Source: Lepturacanthus savala
Taxonomy: Eukaryota; Chordata; Actinopteri; Scombriformes; Trichiuridae
NCBI GenBank assembly: GCA_030544235.1
Contig: CM060466.1
Coordinates: forward strand, 2,434,092-2,498,091
Reading direction: 5' to 3'
DNA: 64,000 nucleotides
Shown: in pieces, positions 42,749-54,613 of the stretch
Layout: every line of letters begins with the position of its first letter
Numbering within the stretch: position 1 is the first letter of the stretch
The notes under the pieces: model-generated
What the model was told of the DNA's origin: nothing
The model's database searches: none
The model's input: only the letters and a program-made list of their open reading frames with translations
Program-made: the position numbers and the translations under genes

Positions 42749-43219
42749 CTGGCCATATCTATCTGGCTGCCATTTACATTTTAAAAACCTCATTTAAATG
42801 ATATATTTTATAATATTTCTATAACCTAATGCACTTGATAAAGGTTTCAATGTGCTGTAGTTTTTATATATTCAGTATGTTATATGTGTTGAATATTTAT
42901 AAAGGTTACAGAAACAGATTTATACAAATATTTATCAATTCCTATATCAAGAGGCTTATGAATAAAGCTGCAATAATTGGATTAAAACTGTTTTCTTCAG
43001 TCCTCTGATAGGAATCTCAACATCTTTTGGCTGGACTGAACGTTTTTCCCATATAGTATAATTCATGTTTGCATATCCAAATTATTTATTATTATTATTT
43101 ATAACCCACTACATTAATTCATTAATTGAAATTTATTTTATCTGTAGCTAAATCACAATAGAAGCATGGAGGAGTTTCCTTTTGACTGTATATTTGTACG
43201 TCTGTCCACACATTGAGGA

Positions 43220-43490
43220 GTGAGGAGATGTAGCACTGCTGTGTGTACAGTATCTGTGTGTGTGTGTGTGTGTACAGTTTCTATGTGTGTGTGTGTGTGT
43301 ACAGTTTCTATGTGTGTGTGCAGGTGTGCATGTGCTGTAAATTCATGCTGAGGTGAGGTCTGAGCCGCAGGTTGATCCACGGCCGATCTGACAAGAAGCA
43401 CAGGGAGTCAGAATCCGCCTCCAGCGAACTGCCTCCCCACACACACACACACACACACACTTTCACATGTACACACACGCATATACACAC
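43220..43490. repeat. Cluster of (TG)n and (CA)n tracts
   Basis: TG tracts at 43253-43272, 43285-43302 and 43311-43322 separated by TACAGTTTCTATG, a small tandem of the whole unit; CA tract at 43440-43461. Confidence 0.85.
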
Positions 43491-43640
43491 ATATAACCCT
43501 ACTCCTTCATTTACTACCCCCACAGCCTCGTCCTCCTCCCTCTCCTCCCTTCAGGATGCGGGTAAAGACAGCCAGGCTGAAGTGGATGTCGGGGGGAATT
43601 AGACGCTGGCAGACAATTTGATTTCTTCGTCTTCAAGGCT

Positions 43641-43673
43641 TCCTCCTCCTCCTCCTCCTCCTCCTCCTCCTCC
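43641..43673 (+). repeat. (TCC)n trinucleotide repeat
   Basis: Eleven TCC units. The minus frame reads poly-Glu, which is why a 91-codon open frame appears there; no gene is called. Confidence 0.9.
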
Positions 43674-44700
43674 GCAGACACAGGCAGCAGCAGAGAGGGT
43701 TTGATGGCCAGTGATACCAGACAAGCAGGTCTGAGAAGAGGAAAAGAAAAAGACAGACAAGCAGATCTAGAAAGAGGTGAAAGGTGCAAGAGAGTCGTAA
43801 GATTTATAAGACACGATAATTAAGATCGGCGCCGAAGAAAAGCAACAACAAAGAAATGAGGAAACAAAACGGAGCAGGCGAAAAAGGTTGAGTGTGAACC
43901 AGAGGAAGACAATGGGAGAGGCCATCCAGGCAGCAACTTAATAGTCCACCCACTTGCTGCTGTCCAAATGGGCAGATTGACGCCTGTTAGCTGCTTTAAT
44001 AGCTGCTATAATGGACCGGGGTGAAGGTGGGTGGTGAGAGAGGGAGCCACCCCGGCCAAAGTAACTCAATTCCTCACTTCTCTTCTCCGCTTTCAGCCGC
44101 TTTCAGCACAGCAGCAGATACTGTGCTCTTACCTCGCTGTGATCCTGCCCGCATATAGATTTACTAACCCACAGAGGACTGGAGGTGAATTATGGCCAGA
44201 GTGGCCGACCTTGCGGTAGCTGTATGTGTGTGTGTGTGTGTGTTTATCTGCAGTAAAGGGGGATATAGAAGATGTAACACGGAGGAGAGACGTTGTTAAA
44301 TTAGTCGATCTTGATCAGTCGACTCGATCCTATGACGATATGTTAAGTTTTTCAAATGCATGCTTTAAAATTCAAAAGCCTTTACCTTCATTACTCAGGT
44401 GGAATTATAGATACTAGGATCTAAAACTAGAGTTTTAGTGAGTAAAAGTGTAAAAAAAAAAATTAATGGTTTCCTAAAGTGATGAAAAAAATCAGTCAAC
44501 ATAGATATATTGTCTCAAACCCATTAACTTATTAATGACATTAATTAATGTCAGTGCATTGCAAATGCATTAATTAAGTTTAATTGAGTTTAAAAATACT
44601 TCTGTAGTAGTTGAAATGTCACCTCAAGCTTTTTTTTAGTCAAGTAAAAGTTCTGGTTTCAAAACTAATAAAAATATAAAAGTAGAAGTAATAAAAAAAT
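43674..44700. other. Intergenic stretch
   Basis: 43840-44220 is unique-looking with balanced composition (GTTAGCTGCTTTAATAGCTG, CCTCGCTGTGATCC). A TG tract at 44225-44243. No gene recognised. Confidence 0.3.
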
Positions 44701-44704
44701 CAAA

Positions 44705-44960
44705 ACAGTTGCCTGTCAATCAAACTATGAGCTGGAACCACATATTGGCAGAGATATTGCACTTTGTGTTGTATTTTCCCTTTAAAACTCTTTAAAACAG
44801 GTAGAGGAATAGTGTGTGAGTGGGCTAAAATCTAATAAATATCACATTAAAGGATGAGAACAAGTGATTTTCCATTTTAGGTAAAAACAAGCTTTAAATC
44901 CCATTATATGTCATTACTTTTTACCAAGAGAAAATGCTGTATCGTCCTTTTAAAGGTATT
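44705..44960 (+). repeat. Interspersed repeat pair member (with 8.27 kb)
   Basis: TTGCCTGTCAATCAAACTAT, TTGGCAGAGATATTGCA, GGGCTAAAATCTAATAAAT and TTTAGGTAAAAACAAGC correspond to the intron 6 block. Confidence 0.55.
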
Positions 44961-46046
44961 TTAACTGGGAAAAAGGAGCTGGATTAGTTATTTAGAGCAC
45001 AGAGCAAGTCAATGAAAACAAGCTTTAATTCTATAGGAATAAAGAAGATATTATTAGAGTGAATATAAGTAGTAAAGTAGAAGTAAAAAGCCAACTGTAA
45101 AATAATAACTACAGTAAAATATAGCGTAAATACGGTGTTTTTACTTAGTTATTTGACATTTCTGTTAAAATCCTTGCATCAGTCCTAAAGCTTTAAAGTA
45201 TATGAAGCTGAATTTTGGTAAAATGTACAGGTCGTCTAAACTATTTCCATTCAAATATAGAAGAAGAGCATTTATTTTCTCTAAGGAAAGTAGTTTTCAA
45301 ATCCTATATATAATATATAATTATAAAACATAAATGACAGATGCATGAAATAGATGAATCTATCTACATATGCTCCTGCTTAGTGATATAAATGGCCCCT
45401 TTCATGTCTTTGACATGAGGATTATTCCCTCCAATTTACATTATGCTAATTATCTTTTGCTCTTTTGAAAACATGATTTATCAATCTGTTGTATACCTTC
45501 TATATCATTATCTACCTTTTGTCTGATAATCAAGATTGAATCATAAGATAATAATGAACTTATGACCATTTATTGTTCATAATTATGTTTGTTTGTGTGT
45601 AGTTTCCTGTTAATCTGTAATCCTATGATTTATTGAATGTACTGTTAGTGTTCAGTGTTTCCTCTGTCTCTGGGGAGGCTTAGCGGCGGAAACAAATGAC
45701 ATTTGGCTGCAAATTTAACTTTTACAGTGAATTTATTCCAAGGTTTCTCCTTATATTCATTAGAGAGGAAGTCGAATGTTTTCCACACAGAATCTTGACA
45801 CTATCTCCTTGTTTTCTTCCTCCTTCATAACTTCATAACTGTCTCATCACAAAACACTAACCTGACAAAGACACTGACACTACATCACATTTAAAACGCC
45901 TAAATAGAGAAAAACCATCTCCTTTGACCACCTACGACAAGATATGCATGTGATTTTATAGCTTTAATTAGGACTTGAATGACGTGCTTTGGCCAAATCC
46001 AGAATTTCAGAATCCAAAAAACACTAAGTCATTAATTTGACATTAA

Positions 46047-46350
46047 TTCCACTTCCAGCTTCTTTCTAAGCCTCTCCTCCTCCTCTTTAAATGGCTGTGG
46101 GGGGTGTTGGTGGTGACTGTATAGTAGTGACATCACAACTTCACGGAAGTCATGACTGCTTGTTTTAAGGCTCAGTTTCTGAATACAGGCTGTGTATGTT
46201 TCTCTGTGGATTGAGTGTTTTTTAAACATGGGACAGTATTAATACACTCTCTGCTGTCATATATACAGTAAATATAAATCTAGAAGGATTCATTGGAATT
46301 AAACGGATTATATTTCATTAAAAATGTAAAATGTGTGTGTGTTCTAAAAC
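46047..46350 (+). repeat. Repeat C, copy 2
   Basis: About 280 bp nearly identical to 19.88-20.15 kb, from CTTCCAGCTTCTTTC to AGAAGGATTCATTGG. The close match implies a recent spread or a duplication. Confidence 0.82.
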
Positions 46351-46489
46351 TTTTAAACTGTAGTGTAGATAGATAAGTAGAAAGCGCCTTGTAAATTGAT
46401 AACAAAGCTCACAATCACACTCACAGTGTGACACCTGATCTACATCCAGAGGCAGCAGGTTGTGTTCAACGGAGCGCTTTGGTTACATG

Positions 46490-46660
46490 TTGGTTTTACT
46501 GTTTTGCCGCCAGCCGATGGTCCCCGTTGTTTGAGAAACGCCGCTCTCCACCGCGGGCGGCGCCGCCCTCAGCCGCTCGGTTAACTCGGCCCGCCGGCTC
46601 CTGGCGGGGCGGAGAGGCCGGGCCTCGGCTCCGCTGGTGGTTCACCAGACGCTGACACGC
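46490..46660. promoter_or_regulatory. CpG-dense block
   Basis: A very GC- and CpG-rich patch (CACCGCGGGCGGCGCCGCCC, CGGCCCGCCGGCTCC) in AT-rich surroundings. Its 75-codon open frame has no recognisable domain. It could be a small CpG island with a start site; no TATA or coding exon is seen. Confidence 0.35.
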
Positions 46661-46945
46661 CCAGAGTAACTTGTTAACTGTTCGCTGTCGGCGCCCTCCG
46701 ACCCAGAGGCGAGATTTTGCAGGCCTGCAAACAACCCCTCCCCTCCCCCACAGCTGGGGGTTGCCAGGTCCTCAGTCCACCACAGTTGCAGGTTGCCAGA
46801 TCTCAGAGAGCCCATGCAGCGTGGAGGGGGTCTGAGGCGCTGGCTGTGGCCCGGTGCCACGCTGGGCCTGGTTATTATCTCCAGATGACATCAGTATGAG
46901 CAGCAGATGCCTTTTTGGCCACAGGGGCAAAGAGAGAGAAATGAA

Positions 46946-47175
46946 GTGTGTGTGTGTGTGTGTGTGTGGGTTTGTATGTGTGTGTGTGTGTGGCTGTCTG
47001 CATGCTGTTCACGACAGGATCAGGCTATTTATTACCTCCCCACTTATCAGGCCATCTCCCTCACTCAGCTGGGAAGGAGTGTCTGTTTCATTCCAAAACA
47101 GCCATTTCTCCTTGTGATGATAATGTAATCATGCAAAGAAGCACACACACACATGTGCACACACACACACACACG
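46946..47175. repeat. (GT)n and (CA)n tracts
   Basis: GT-rich 46946-46992 with GGTTT and A interruptions; CA-rich 47143-47174. Confidence 0.85.
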
Positions 47176-47470
47176 AGAGATGAACCATTTAATAATAGTA
47201 ATCGTTATCTATTTGCTGTGGCAGTGATTCTAACAGTACACACGTGAAAAATGACATGATAATTAGCCTCATGAATAATTATGATGATACTAATTGATAG
47301 CAACAGTCACAGCGACGGCGGCGAGACGCAAAAACCGCTTGATGTCACGGCGGAATACGCTTTACATAACAATCGCCACGGTAACAGGGTGAATACATGA
47401 ATAATGGGATTTACACCGCAGCATAACACCAGAAGATATACTGTACTTAACGATGGTGACCGGCTCCTTT
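47176..47470. promoter_or_regulatory. Candidate conserved non-coding block
   Basis: Repeat-free, with clustered homeodomain-type cores (TGATAATTAGCC, ACTAATTGATAG, ATGAATAATTATGATG) next to a CpG-containing stretch (CAGCGACGGCGGCGAGACGC). No coding potential. Conservation cannot be judged from this sequence alone. Confidence 0.3.
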
Positions 47471-47482
47471 ATGTAGGTCACC

Positions 47483-47483
<1 letters not shown>

Positions 47484-47517
<34 letters not shown>

Positions 47518-47698
47518 TGGTCCTGCTGAAATCCTCTCGTTTATTTATGCCTGTGTCTTTTTTTTTCCCCTTTGAGGGACATTCTGAAGAGGCAGGAGAT
47601 TAAACTCATGGAAGCAAATCAAAGCAGAGGCAGACGATTTAGATTAAAGCAGGCCGCACCTCGCCGGGTTTAGCAAGTGCATGACAGAGTGTGTGTGT

Positions 47699-47733
<35 letters not shown>

Positions 47734-47741
47734 TGTGTGTG
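47484..47741. repeat. Two long (GT)n tracts
   Basis: 47484-47518 and 47687-47741, the second with an AA and GA interruption. Confidence 0.88.
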
Positions 47742-47936
47742 CGTGCACAGGTGCCTGTTATCTTGTGTCTGTCACCTCAGTTACTCCACAGTCCTCCCAG
47801 CCTTATTATAGACAGTCTTTCCCTGCACAGTTCTGACCAGTTTAATGGAGAGAAAAAGACAGGCATCAGGAAATGATATTTCTAATCAGACAATGGCAAA
47901 CGGGCCCTTTTATTAAAGTAGGGATGTGCTCGCTCT

Positions 47937-47958
47937 CCCCCCCCCCCCCCCCCCCCCC
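47937..47958 (+). repeat. Homopolymer of 22 cytosines
   Basis: Uninterrupted C run between CT-rich flanks. The minus strand is poly-G, with G-quadruplex potential. Length is prone to sequencing error. Confidence 0.9.
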
Positions 47959-48180
47959 TCTCTCTCCTACTGTGTTCCGAACAGTCTCTACAAGGCTGAT
48001 AATGGCCTGGTGTCATCATATTAAAACACACACACACACTCCTCTTCCCTCTTCCAATTCCCTCCTACTTTGCTCTTCTTCTAGCGAAAATGGACACTTT
48101 TGTTGTTCTTTCTTTTATTGGCAGATACCGGCGTGTGTATTATACCTTTTTTGGGAAAAAAAGAAAAAGTATTGAATGCC

Positions 48181-49260
48181 CTCATGAAAGCGGCGGCGGG
48201 CTTGTAAAGCGGTAATGTGCTGCCGGTGATCTCATGCATTGTGGCAGCAGATGATGTGGCAGAGAATAAAGCAGCGATAGACGCCGGGTTAAATAGAATT
48301 TCTCCTACGAGGGATCCTCTGCTTTTTGTCTTTGTCTAAGCTGTTTATCTCAATGTTTAAAATGGAAAACACACAGCACAGAATGTACAGAATCTGGGCA
48401 CAACAAGCTAAATGAAAGGGCTTTTTAACCACATGTAGTAATAATAATTAAACCAGCTGTGACAAAGTGCTTATAGAAAATTCCCTTTTCATTTATTTTG
48501 CGGGGGTTTTGTTGTGGTTAGAAAAAAAACATTACTTCTTAATCTTTTGAAGCTGTTGCTGGTAAAAAAAAAAAAAAATATCCGCAGGGACTTTTCGGAA
48601 AAAATGTCTCCATAGACTCTATAGAGTTGATCTTATCTGAAAGTGATTAAAATCCGAACGTTTGAAGGTCAGTCGTCTTTTTGCGGCCAGAAAAGTGGAA
48701 ACATTTCTGCTTAGACCACAAAGGGGAGTCTGAGCCTTTTGCAAAACCTCCCACTTAAGCTCTTATTGCTTTAGGGAAAAGGGGGTTTAATCCAAAAGAG
48801 CCTTATAATTATCCCGTTATGAGAAAACTTTCGGAATCTCAAAGTATTTCTTCTCGCCGACAGATTCTCAGCCATGTGCTGGATAATACCTGCGTCGACT
48901 CTGCAGAAATCCCGTTTCTTTTAAAGTCGTCTTTAGTGTTCTGGTAGCGCCCGACGGCAATAAATGATTTGAAACAGAAACCCCGGCCTGTCATCACACA
49001 GACCTCAGTGTTATCAGAGCTGACAGAGTCGAAAGGTTTAACTTCCAATTAAGTCTCTGGGTACTAAAACTGTGAGTTCCAGCGTGGCGTCATCTGTACT
49101 TTGTGCCGCTATGATGACACGCGGAGTAAACCGTGCAGCAGCTGATGGACTGATGGCCTCGCATTGATGCTGTAATCACACAGAAACATCATCCTGTGGG
49201 AAACATTTGGATAGAAACCCAAACCCTCTGTGTGTGGAAGCTTTCAGCTCATTCACATAA
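48181..49260. other. Unique, balanced-composition stretch
   Basis: 48186-48330 (GCGGCGGGCTTGTAAAGCGG, GTGATCTCATGCATTGTGGC) and 48840-49260 are repeat-free with scattered CpG; possible regulatory DNA. No coding exon recognised. Confidence 0.3.
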
Positions 49261-49264
49261 ACAG

Positions 49265-49460
49265 TAAAATGGTTTAAGTTGAAGATTCAACCTAAAATGT
49301 CTTATTTTTTTTTGTCCACAACCCAAAGATCATCAGTTTATTATTATAGAAGAATAAAGAAACCAGGAAATAATCAGAAGAGAAGCTGGAAACAGAGAAT
49401 TTGGACGTTTTCTTTCTTAAAAATGACTCAAATCAGTTATTTGATTATCAAAATAGAAAA
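49265..49460 (+). mobile_element. Repeat B copy
   Basis: AAGATTCAACCTAAAATGTC, TTTATTATTATAGAAGAATA and GAAGCTGGAAACAGAGAATT. Confidence 0.65.
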
Positions 49461-49497
49461 GAATAAGACTCAGAGAACACAGCTTCCCTGTAATATT

Positions 49498-49975
49498 TAA
49501 TTTAATCCTCCTGTTTTGTTCATTTCTCAGCAACAACAATGGACGAAAAGACGTTAACAACCAAATAAATCCTCACAATCATTGTTAATATTTCATTATT
49601 AACTCCATTATTAACTATTCTATCAGTTAATTATCAGTTTAATGCATGTTCAAACCTTTTCTTAATGTTTCACCACTTGATAACTTTTAATCAAGTGTTT
49701 ATCTCAACGTATTTTACATTTAAATGTAGTTTTTGTGTGTTTAATATGTCTATAAATAAATATTCAGTCATTTCTGACACGTTTTTACCTCTAGTTTGAT
49801 GCTGGGTCACATTGACCTGATCAGAATGAACCATTTTCATTTTATACATTGATTAAACTAATTAAGGCAAAATGAAGAAGTTTCATCCTGAATAAAACAC
49901 TTAATTACTTTTCCTAGATCTTCAAACTTTAAAACAGTTCAATTTGACCCATAACATAACAGGAAGGTTAAACTA
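49498..49975. mobile_element. piggyBac-like MITE, both ends present
   Basis: Left TTTAATCCTCCTGTT and right AACAGGAAGGTTAA are inverted ends beside TTAA-type sites; GGGTCACATTGACCTGATC and AATTTGACCC lie inside. It is about 475 bp, with no transposase. Confidence 0.7.
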
Positions 49976-50049
49976 TACTGTATTGTATAAAATTCTACTC
50001 AATGTATAATGTAATAAACGTGGTCATATTCTGTGGACCTAAAACCTTT

Positions 50050-50690
50050 TAAATAATTTAATAGTGGAAACAATTGATTATTTAGTTAATAAAATGGTGT
50101 AAAATGCTGAACCCTGTTTCCCAAAGCTGAAGATTCAACCTAAAATGTCTTTTAATCAGTTTTACTATTATAAAAGACTAAAGAAAATAATCAGAAGAGA
50201 AGCTGGAACCAGAGAATTTGGACATTTTCTTTTTAAAAATGACTCATATCAATTAATTATAAAGATAGTTGCTGAATAATGTAAGAGTTAATTAATTGAT
50301 TTAACAGTTGCAGCTCTATTTACACCATTAGTCTGTTTTCACATTGATCTGCTGACAGTGGAAAGTATCTCTGACCCGATTGAATATCAATATTTAACAT
50401 TCATCAATATTTTGGAACCAATACTCAACTTCTACAAGTGATCAGAGTAAAAGTATTCAACTGTTACCAGAGTTATAATTGATTACTTGATTATGAACAA
50501 TTCATTGATTAATTGTTTGATTCATAAAATGGTTTAAAGCCAAAGATTCAACAGTCCACAACCCAAAGATCATCAGTTTACTATTATAGAAGACTAAAGA
50601 AACCAGGATATTATCAGAGATGATCAGAAATGACTCTAATACATGTATTGATTATTAATAGTTGGCAATTAATCAAAAGAACAACCGTGT
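50050..50690 (+). mobile_element. Two adjacent copies of repeat B
   Basis: 50050-50318 ends AACAGTTGCAGCTCTA, the inverted form of TAGAGCTGCAAC. 50465-50690 repeats TTCATAAAATGGT, CAACCCAAAGATCATCAG and TAGAAGACTAAAGAAACC. Confidence 0.68.
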
Positions 50691-50699
50691 TAATCGGGG

Positions 50700-51560
50700 G
50701 TATATTTACCAGCCAACTCATATTTTTTCAATAAATGAAAGTGATTCTATGTGATATCTCAGCTGTTATCTCCTGATAAATAATGGAGAATTAACATGAT
50801 GGTCCCCAGATCTGCAGCACTTCTTTTCTTGTTATTGAAAATAATCAATAACTGATCTCAGCTCATTTTTGGATATTTAAAGCCGCCATCTGTTAAAAAA
50901 AAGCCTAATATGGAAGTAAGGTGCAAATATATTTGCACATTTATAGGTTCTGTATTTTTAATGTGGGTGAAGGAAGATTTCAATAAAATAATTGATTTTT
51001 TTTTGTGAAAGAAGCATCCAACACAAGTTATTATTCAAAAGTCTGAATCTTCAAACATGTCTGGGGGGGATCTTCAATTAAAAGGTGTAGTTTAAATTTC
51101 CTGCGCTGTCATTGTTTGCCACTAACATCCCAGCAAAGAGCTGCTGATTACACCTGAAACCGCTGTGCAGATATATCCAGAGGATCTGGAAGTAAATTAG
51201 TCTTGAGTTATGCCTGTGAGCAGCAGTCTAGGCAGCCAGAGACTAAACAGTTGCTCTAGGTTGCATCAGTTGTGTTTTTCTAACTCCGTGCCGTATCATC
51301 ACGGTGGGAACTAAATCAAACTTAAAGTCCTGATTACAGGCCACTGGTGGCTACGTGGGAGTTGTCCCAGAGATAGGCGGTGGTTAGTTTGGGAAAACAG
51401 AGAGGAAATGAAAAGTGTCACACAGGTAAAACAGCCTGGTTGTTGTTTTTAGCTCCAGATCTGGTTTGATTTCTTTTTTTCTTTGTCCCTTTTATTTTTC
51501 AGAGCTGTATTTTTTTTTCTAGCTGTAATAAACTGCCTCTGCTCCACTAATAACCTCTTT
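50700..51560. other. Intergenic stretch
   Basis: No gene seen; 51060-51330 is repeat-free and balanced in composition. Confidence 0.3.
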
Positions 51561-51569
51561 CCCTCCCTC

Positions 51570-51775
51570 TCTGTGTGTGTGTGTGTGTTTGTCCTTTTGT
51601 CTCACGCTCCAGCCTGTGGTTTTTGCATCTGGACGACCCTGTATTGTTCATGGAAGTCGACTTGTTTACCACAGGTGACGGCGCAGCTCTCTGGAAAACC
51701 ACCGGCATGTTGTCACCCAGACTCAGACACCACCTCCATGCCTCGAGGTAAACACCAATGTCACCAGGGCGGAGG

Positions 51776-51816
<41 letters not shown>

Positions 51817-52022
51817 CCGACATGTATATACAAATACATGGCACAAAGTCACGCACAGTGAGTCTGCTGACATTCCTGGGAAGCTCATAAATTTGTGTTT
51901 CTGACGTGTGGGTGTTCACACTCAATGGCACTCTCACGTAGGCCTATGGACACAAAGCAAACACACACACACACACAGACAGAATCATTCCTGCACTGAC
52001 CTCTGACACACACACACACACA
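51570..52022. repeat. Microsatellite-rich block
   Basis: (GT)n 51571-51589, (CA)n 51779-51813, (CA)n 51960-51977, (CA)n 52007-52021. The repeat-free piece 51620-51775 between them is balanced in composition. Open frames here are translations of repeats. Confidence 0.8.
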
Positions 52023-52379
52023 GGTATTTACCAAACAGTTTCTAGTGGCTGCTGAATGCTGGGCCTGTCTCTTGGCCCTGAGTCGCTGCTGCATCTTAAT
52101 CCCTCTGGTATTTACAGTACATGACGGGTGCACGGCGGCCAGGCACCAAACAATTAAGCCAGGATTCACTGGGCAAGGTTGTTTTTTTTCTTTTTGTTTC
52201 GTAAGCCAACAAACATCCTCCGTGCACGCAGTCCCGTCGCTAATTTTAGCTCGTAAGCCGACCACTTGTTACTACATGAACGCCAACCTGATGTCAACAC
52301 CGAGCTTCAAATGTAGGTTTGGAGGAACTGTTTATTTCTGCAGGGTAAGTTTCATAGAAAAATAATACAGAGAAGTAGA

Positions 52380-52640
52380 ACTGCAGAGATATATTATATA
52401 TTATATTAATCAGCAACTATTTTAATAATCTATTTGGGTCTTTTTTTTAAATAGAAAATGTCCAAATTCTCTGGTTCCAGCTTCTCTTCTCTGATTATTT
52501 CCTGGTTTCTTTAGTCTCTATAATAATAAACTGATGATCTTTGTGTTGTGGACAAAAAAAGACATTTTAGGTTGAATCTTCAGATTTTGGGAAACAATTA
52601 GTCAGTAGATTAATTGACTATCATATAGTTGTTAGTAATT
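52380..52640 (-). mobile_element. Repeat B copy (reverse)
   Basis: AACTGCAGAGATATATTATA at the left edge; TCTCTGGTTCCAGCTTCTCT, TTAGTCTCTATAATAATAAA and TTTTAGGTTGAATCTTCAG inside. Confidence 0.65.
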
Positions 52641-52849
52641 ATACTAATTATAATCAGTAATAGAGACAGATAGTGACAGTTCTCTGCTCTTTAACAGGAC
52701 AACGTGTACGATTTAGCCATAAATAGCATCCAAAAATGAGCAAAACCTATCGATAGAGTATAAATATAATAAGATAATATTCACTGAGTTTCATTACAGC
52801 ATTAAACTGGTTCAGAGGCCATGAGAGACGCTGCCTGTGAGTCACTGGC

Positions 52850-53360
52850 CTTGTCTGTGCAGCTAAAGCTGAAGCGTCCATTTTAATAGGTATTGACGAC
52901 AGGCTTTAAACGCATTCTCCACCACGCATAAAAGCCCGTGTTCCACTGATTAGCTAATTAAAACCTAGAGTGAGGGCTATCAATACAGGGGAAGGGCGGT
53001 TGTGAGGCATATGTTCCTCAGCTTCAAATGACCCTGGTAGACACACACACACACACACACACATACACACACACCACCTCCTCAACTCGTAATCTCAAGC
53101 GAATGTCTTCAAAATAGAAGTGATAATTTCTACTCAAAGCCAATATATTGATCTGGGGAAGGGTAAAAGGCCTTGGCAATGCTTTTAGGCCCTAATTTAA
53201 GAGGTGTGTGTGTATGTGTGTGTGTGTATGTGTGTGTGTGTGGGCCGCACCCCAGCCTGCCAGGCTCTCAGTAATGGTGGGCTATTTATATCCAGGGCTA
53301 TCAGACACCTGATGGAGACAAATTACAGGTTTGTGGTGGGATAGGTAGCTGTAGAGGTGC
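52850..53360. promoter_or_regulatory. Candidate regulatory block with (CA)n and (TG)n tracts
   Basis: Repeat-free pieces 52850-53038, 53100-53200 and 53245-53360 are separated by CA 53040-53073 and TG 53205-53243. They contain GATTAGCTAATTAAAACC and the TTCCTCAGCT-type motif (53012-53033) shared with 57.3 kb. No coding potential. Confidence 0.3.
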
Positions 53361-53574
53361 CAGCCCTCACTTTTACAGAATCAAGACTCTTTTTCCTTCT
53401 TCTGCCACTTCACGTTACAGCAACAGCAAGATATCAAACCACGTCAGCTTATCTTCATCACAAACATGGTGAGTTGTTTTAAGACCAAACCATTGATATT
53501 TGGAAAATAGGTCGCTACAGCCATAGCACAAGCATTTTTCTTGGTGGAAATTGTACAACGGTGCATATTGCAAA

Positions 53575-53705
53575 CACATTTGAGTCATTTTTAAGGAGAA
53601 AATGTCCAAATTCTCTGGTTCCAGCTTCTCTTCTCTGATTATTTAACTAACTAACTAACAACTAATTGATTAATCATTTTAATATTCATGAGTTGCAGCC
53701 CTGCA
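53575..53705 (-). mobile_element. Repeat B fragment (reverse)
   Basis: TCTCTGGTTCCAGCTTCTCT, TCTGATTATTT and GAGTTGCAGCCCTGCA, which carries the TIR-like end. Confidence 0.6.
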
Positions 53706-54214
53706 GAGAAGACAATTACACTTTTGTGATGTTTGCTTGGTGAAAATTGTACAAAAATGCGTATTAATAATGCTGATTAATGCAGATTCAGTTTAAACAA
53801 CAATAGAGCTGGTCCCATCATGAATGTATAAATACCTACACTTATTTTTCTTCTGATTTTTATTTATTTACTTATTTTTATGTAAGAAGGGCTTCACTGA
53901 TTGAGTTTTTATCGGTCCGTCACAAATATGTACAGGCCTGTTTTGAGTCAGTGTTCAATTCAATAAGCTCTTGGAAAACAGTTCTTAATCATAATGTTAT
54001 GAAACCGTTTGTGGATTAAAAAGAAAACATCTTGGATCTTTTTATGAGTAAAAATCTAATAATAGACTTTATGTAAAAAAACAAAAAACAGTTTTTGTTG
54101 GAAACACAGAGTCAGAAAAACGTCAGACAAATGGTTGTTTGAGCTGCTGCCTGTGTGACAGCAGGAGGTTCACTGAAGCTGACGGACGGTGAATATTTCA
54201 TTGGCATGGTTATG

Positions 54215-54215
54215 C

Positions 54216-54268
<53 letters not shown>

Positions 54269-54391
54269 CCACCTGTGCGGAAAGTAGGCCGTGTTAGTTC
54301 CATAATCGCACTCTTTCATAATAGACTTATCTAACTGCTGTTTTGAATAGGTTCCACACAGCAAATAAACTGTGTGTGTGTGTGTGTGTGT
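54215..54391. repeat. (CA)n and (TG)n tracts
   Basis: CA 54215-54265 (about 51 bases, the longest pure CA run here) and TG 54371-54391. Confidence 0.95.
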
Positions 54392-54613
54392 ATAATTAAG
54401 AATTGAGGGCGGTGTGTGTGTGTACAGTATTTTTGTTAATATACAGCCACGAATCTATACAACCGACGTGTGTCTGCGTACAGATAAGAAGACGCCGTGC
54501 GTTTGATGGCGTGGAGCCTTGCAGACTCACATTTCCTCCTCCTGTATTCATTAGCCTCCTGCTCGTCTCTCCTGGGATGGAGGATTAGCCCGAGAAGGGA
54601 AATGAATGCTTAC

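Noticed and set aside
43514..43789. 91-codon minus-strand ORF with a Glu run
   Set aside because: It is the translation of the (TCC)n repeat, with no domain and no splice or start context.
46428..46655. 75-codon ORF over the CpG-dense block
   Set aside because: Arg/Pro/Ala-rich composition expected of any GC-rich frame; no recognisable family, so reported only as a CpG-dense block.
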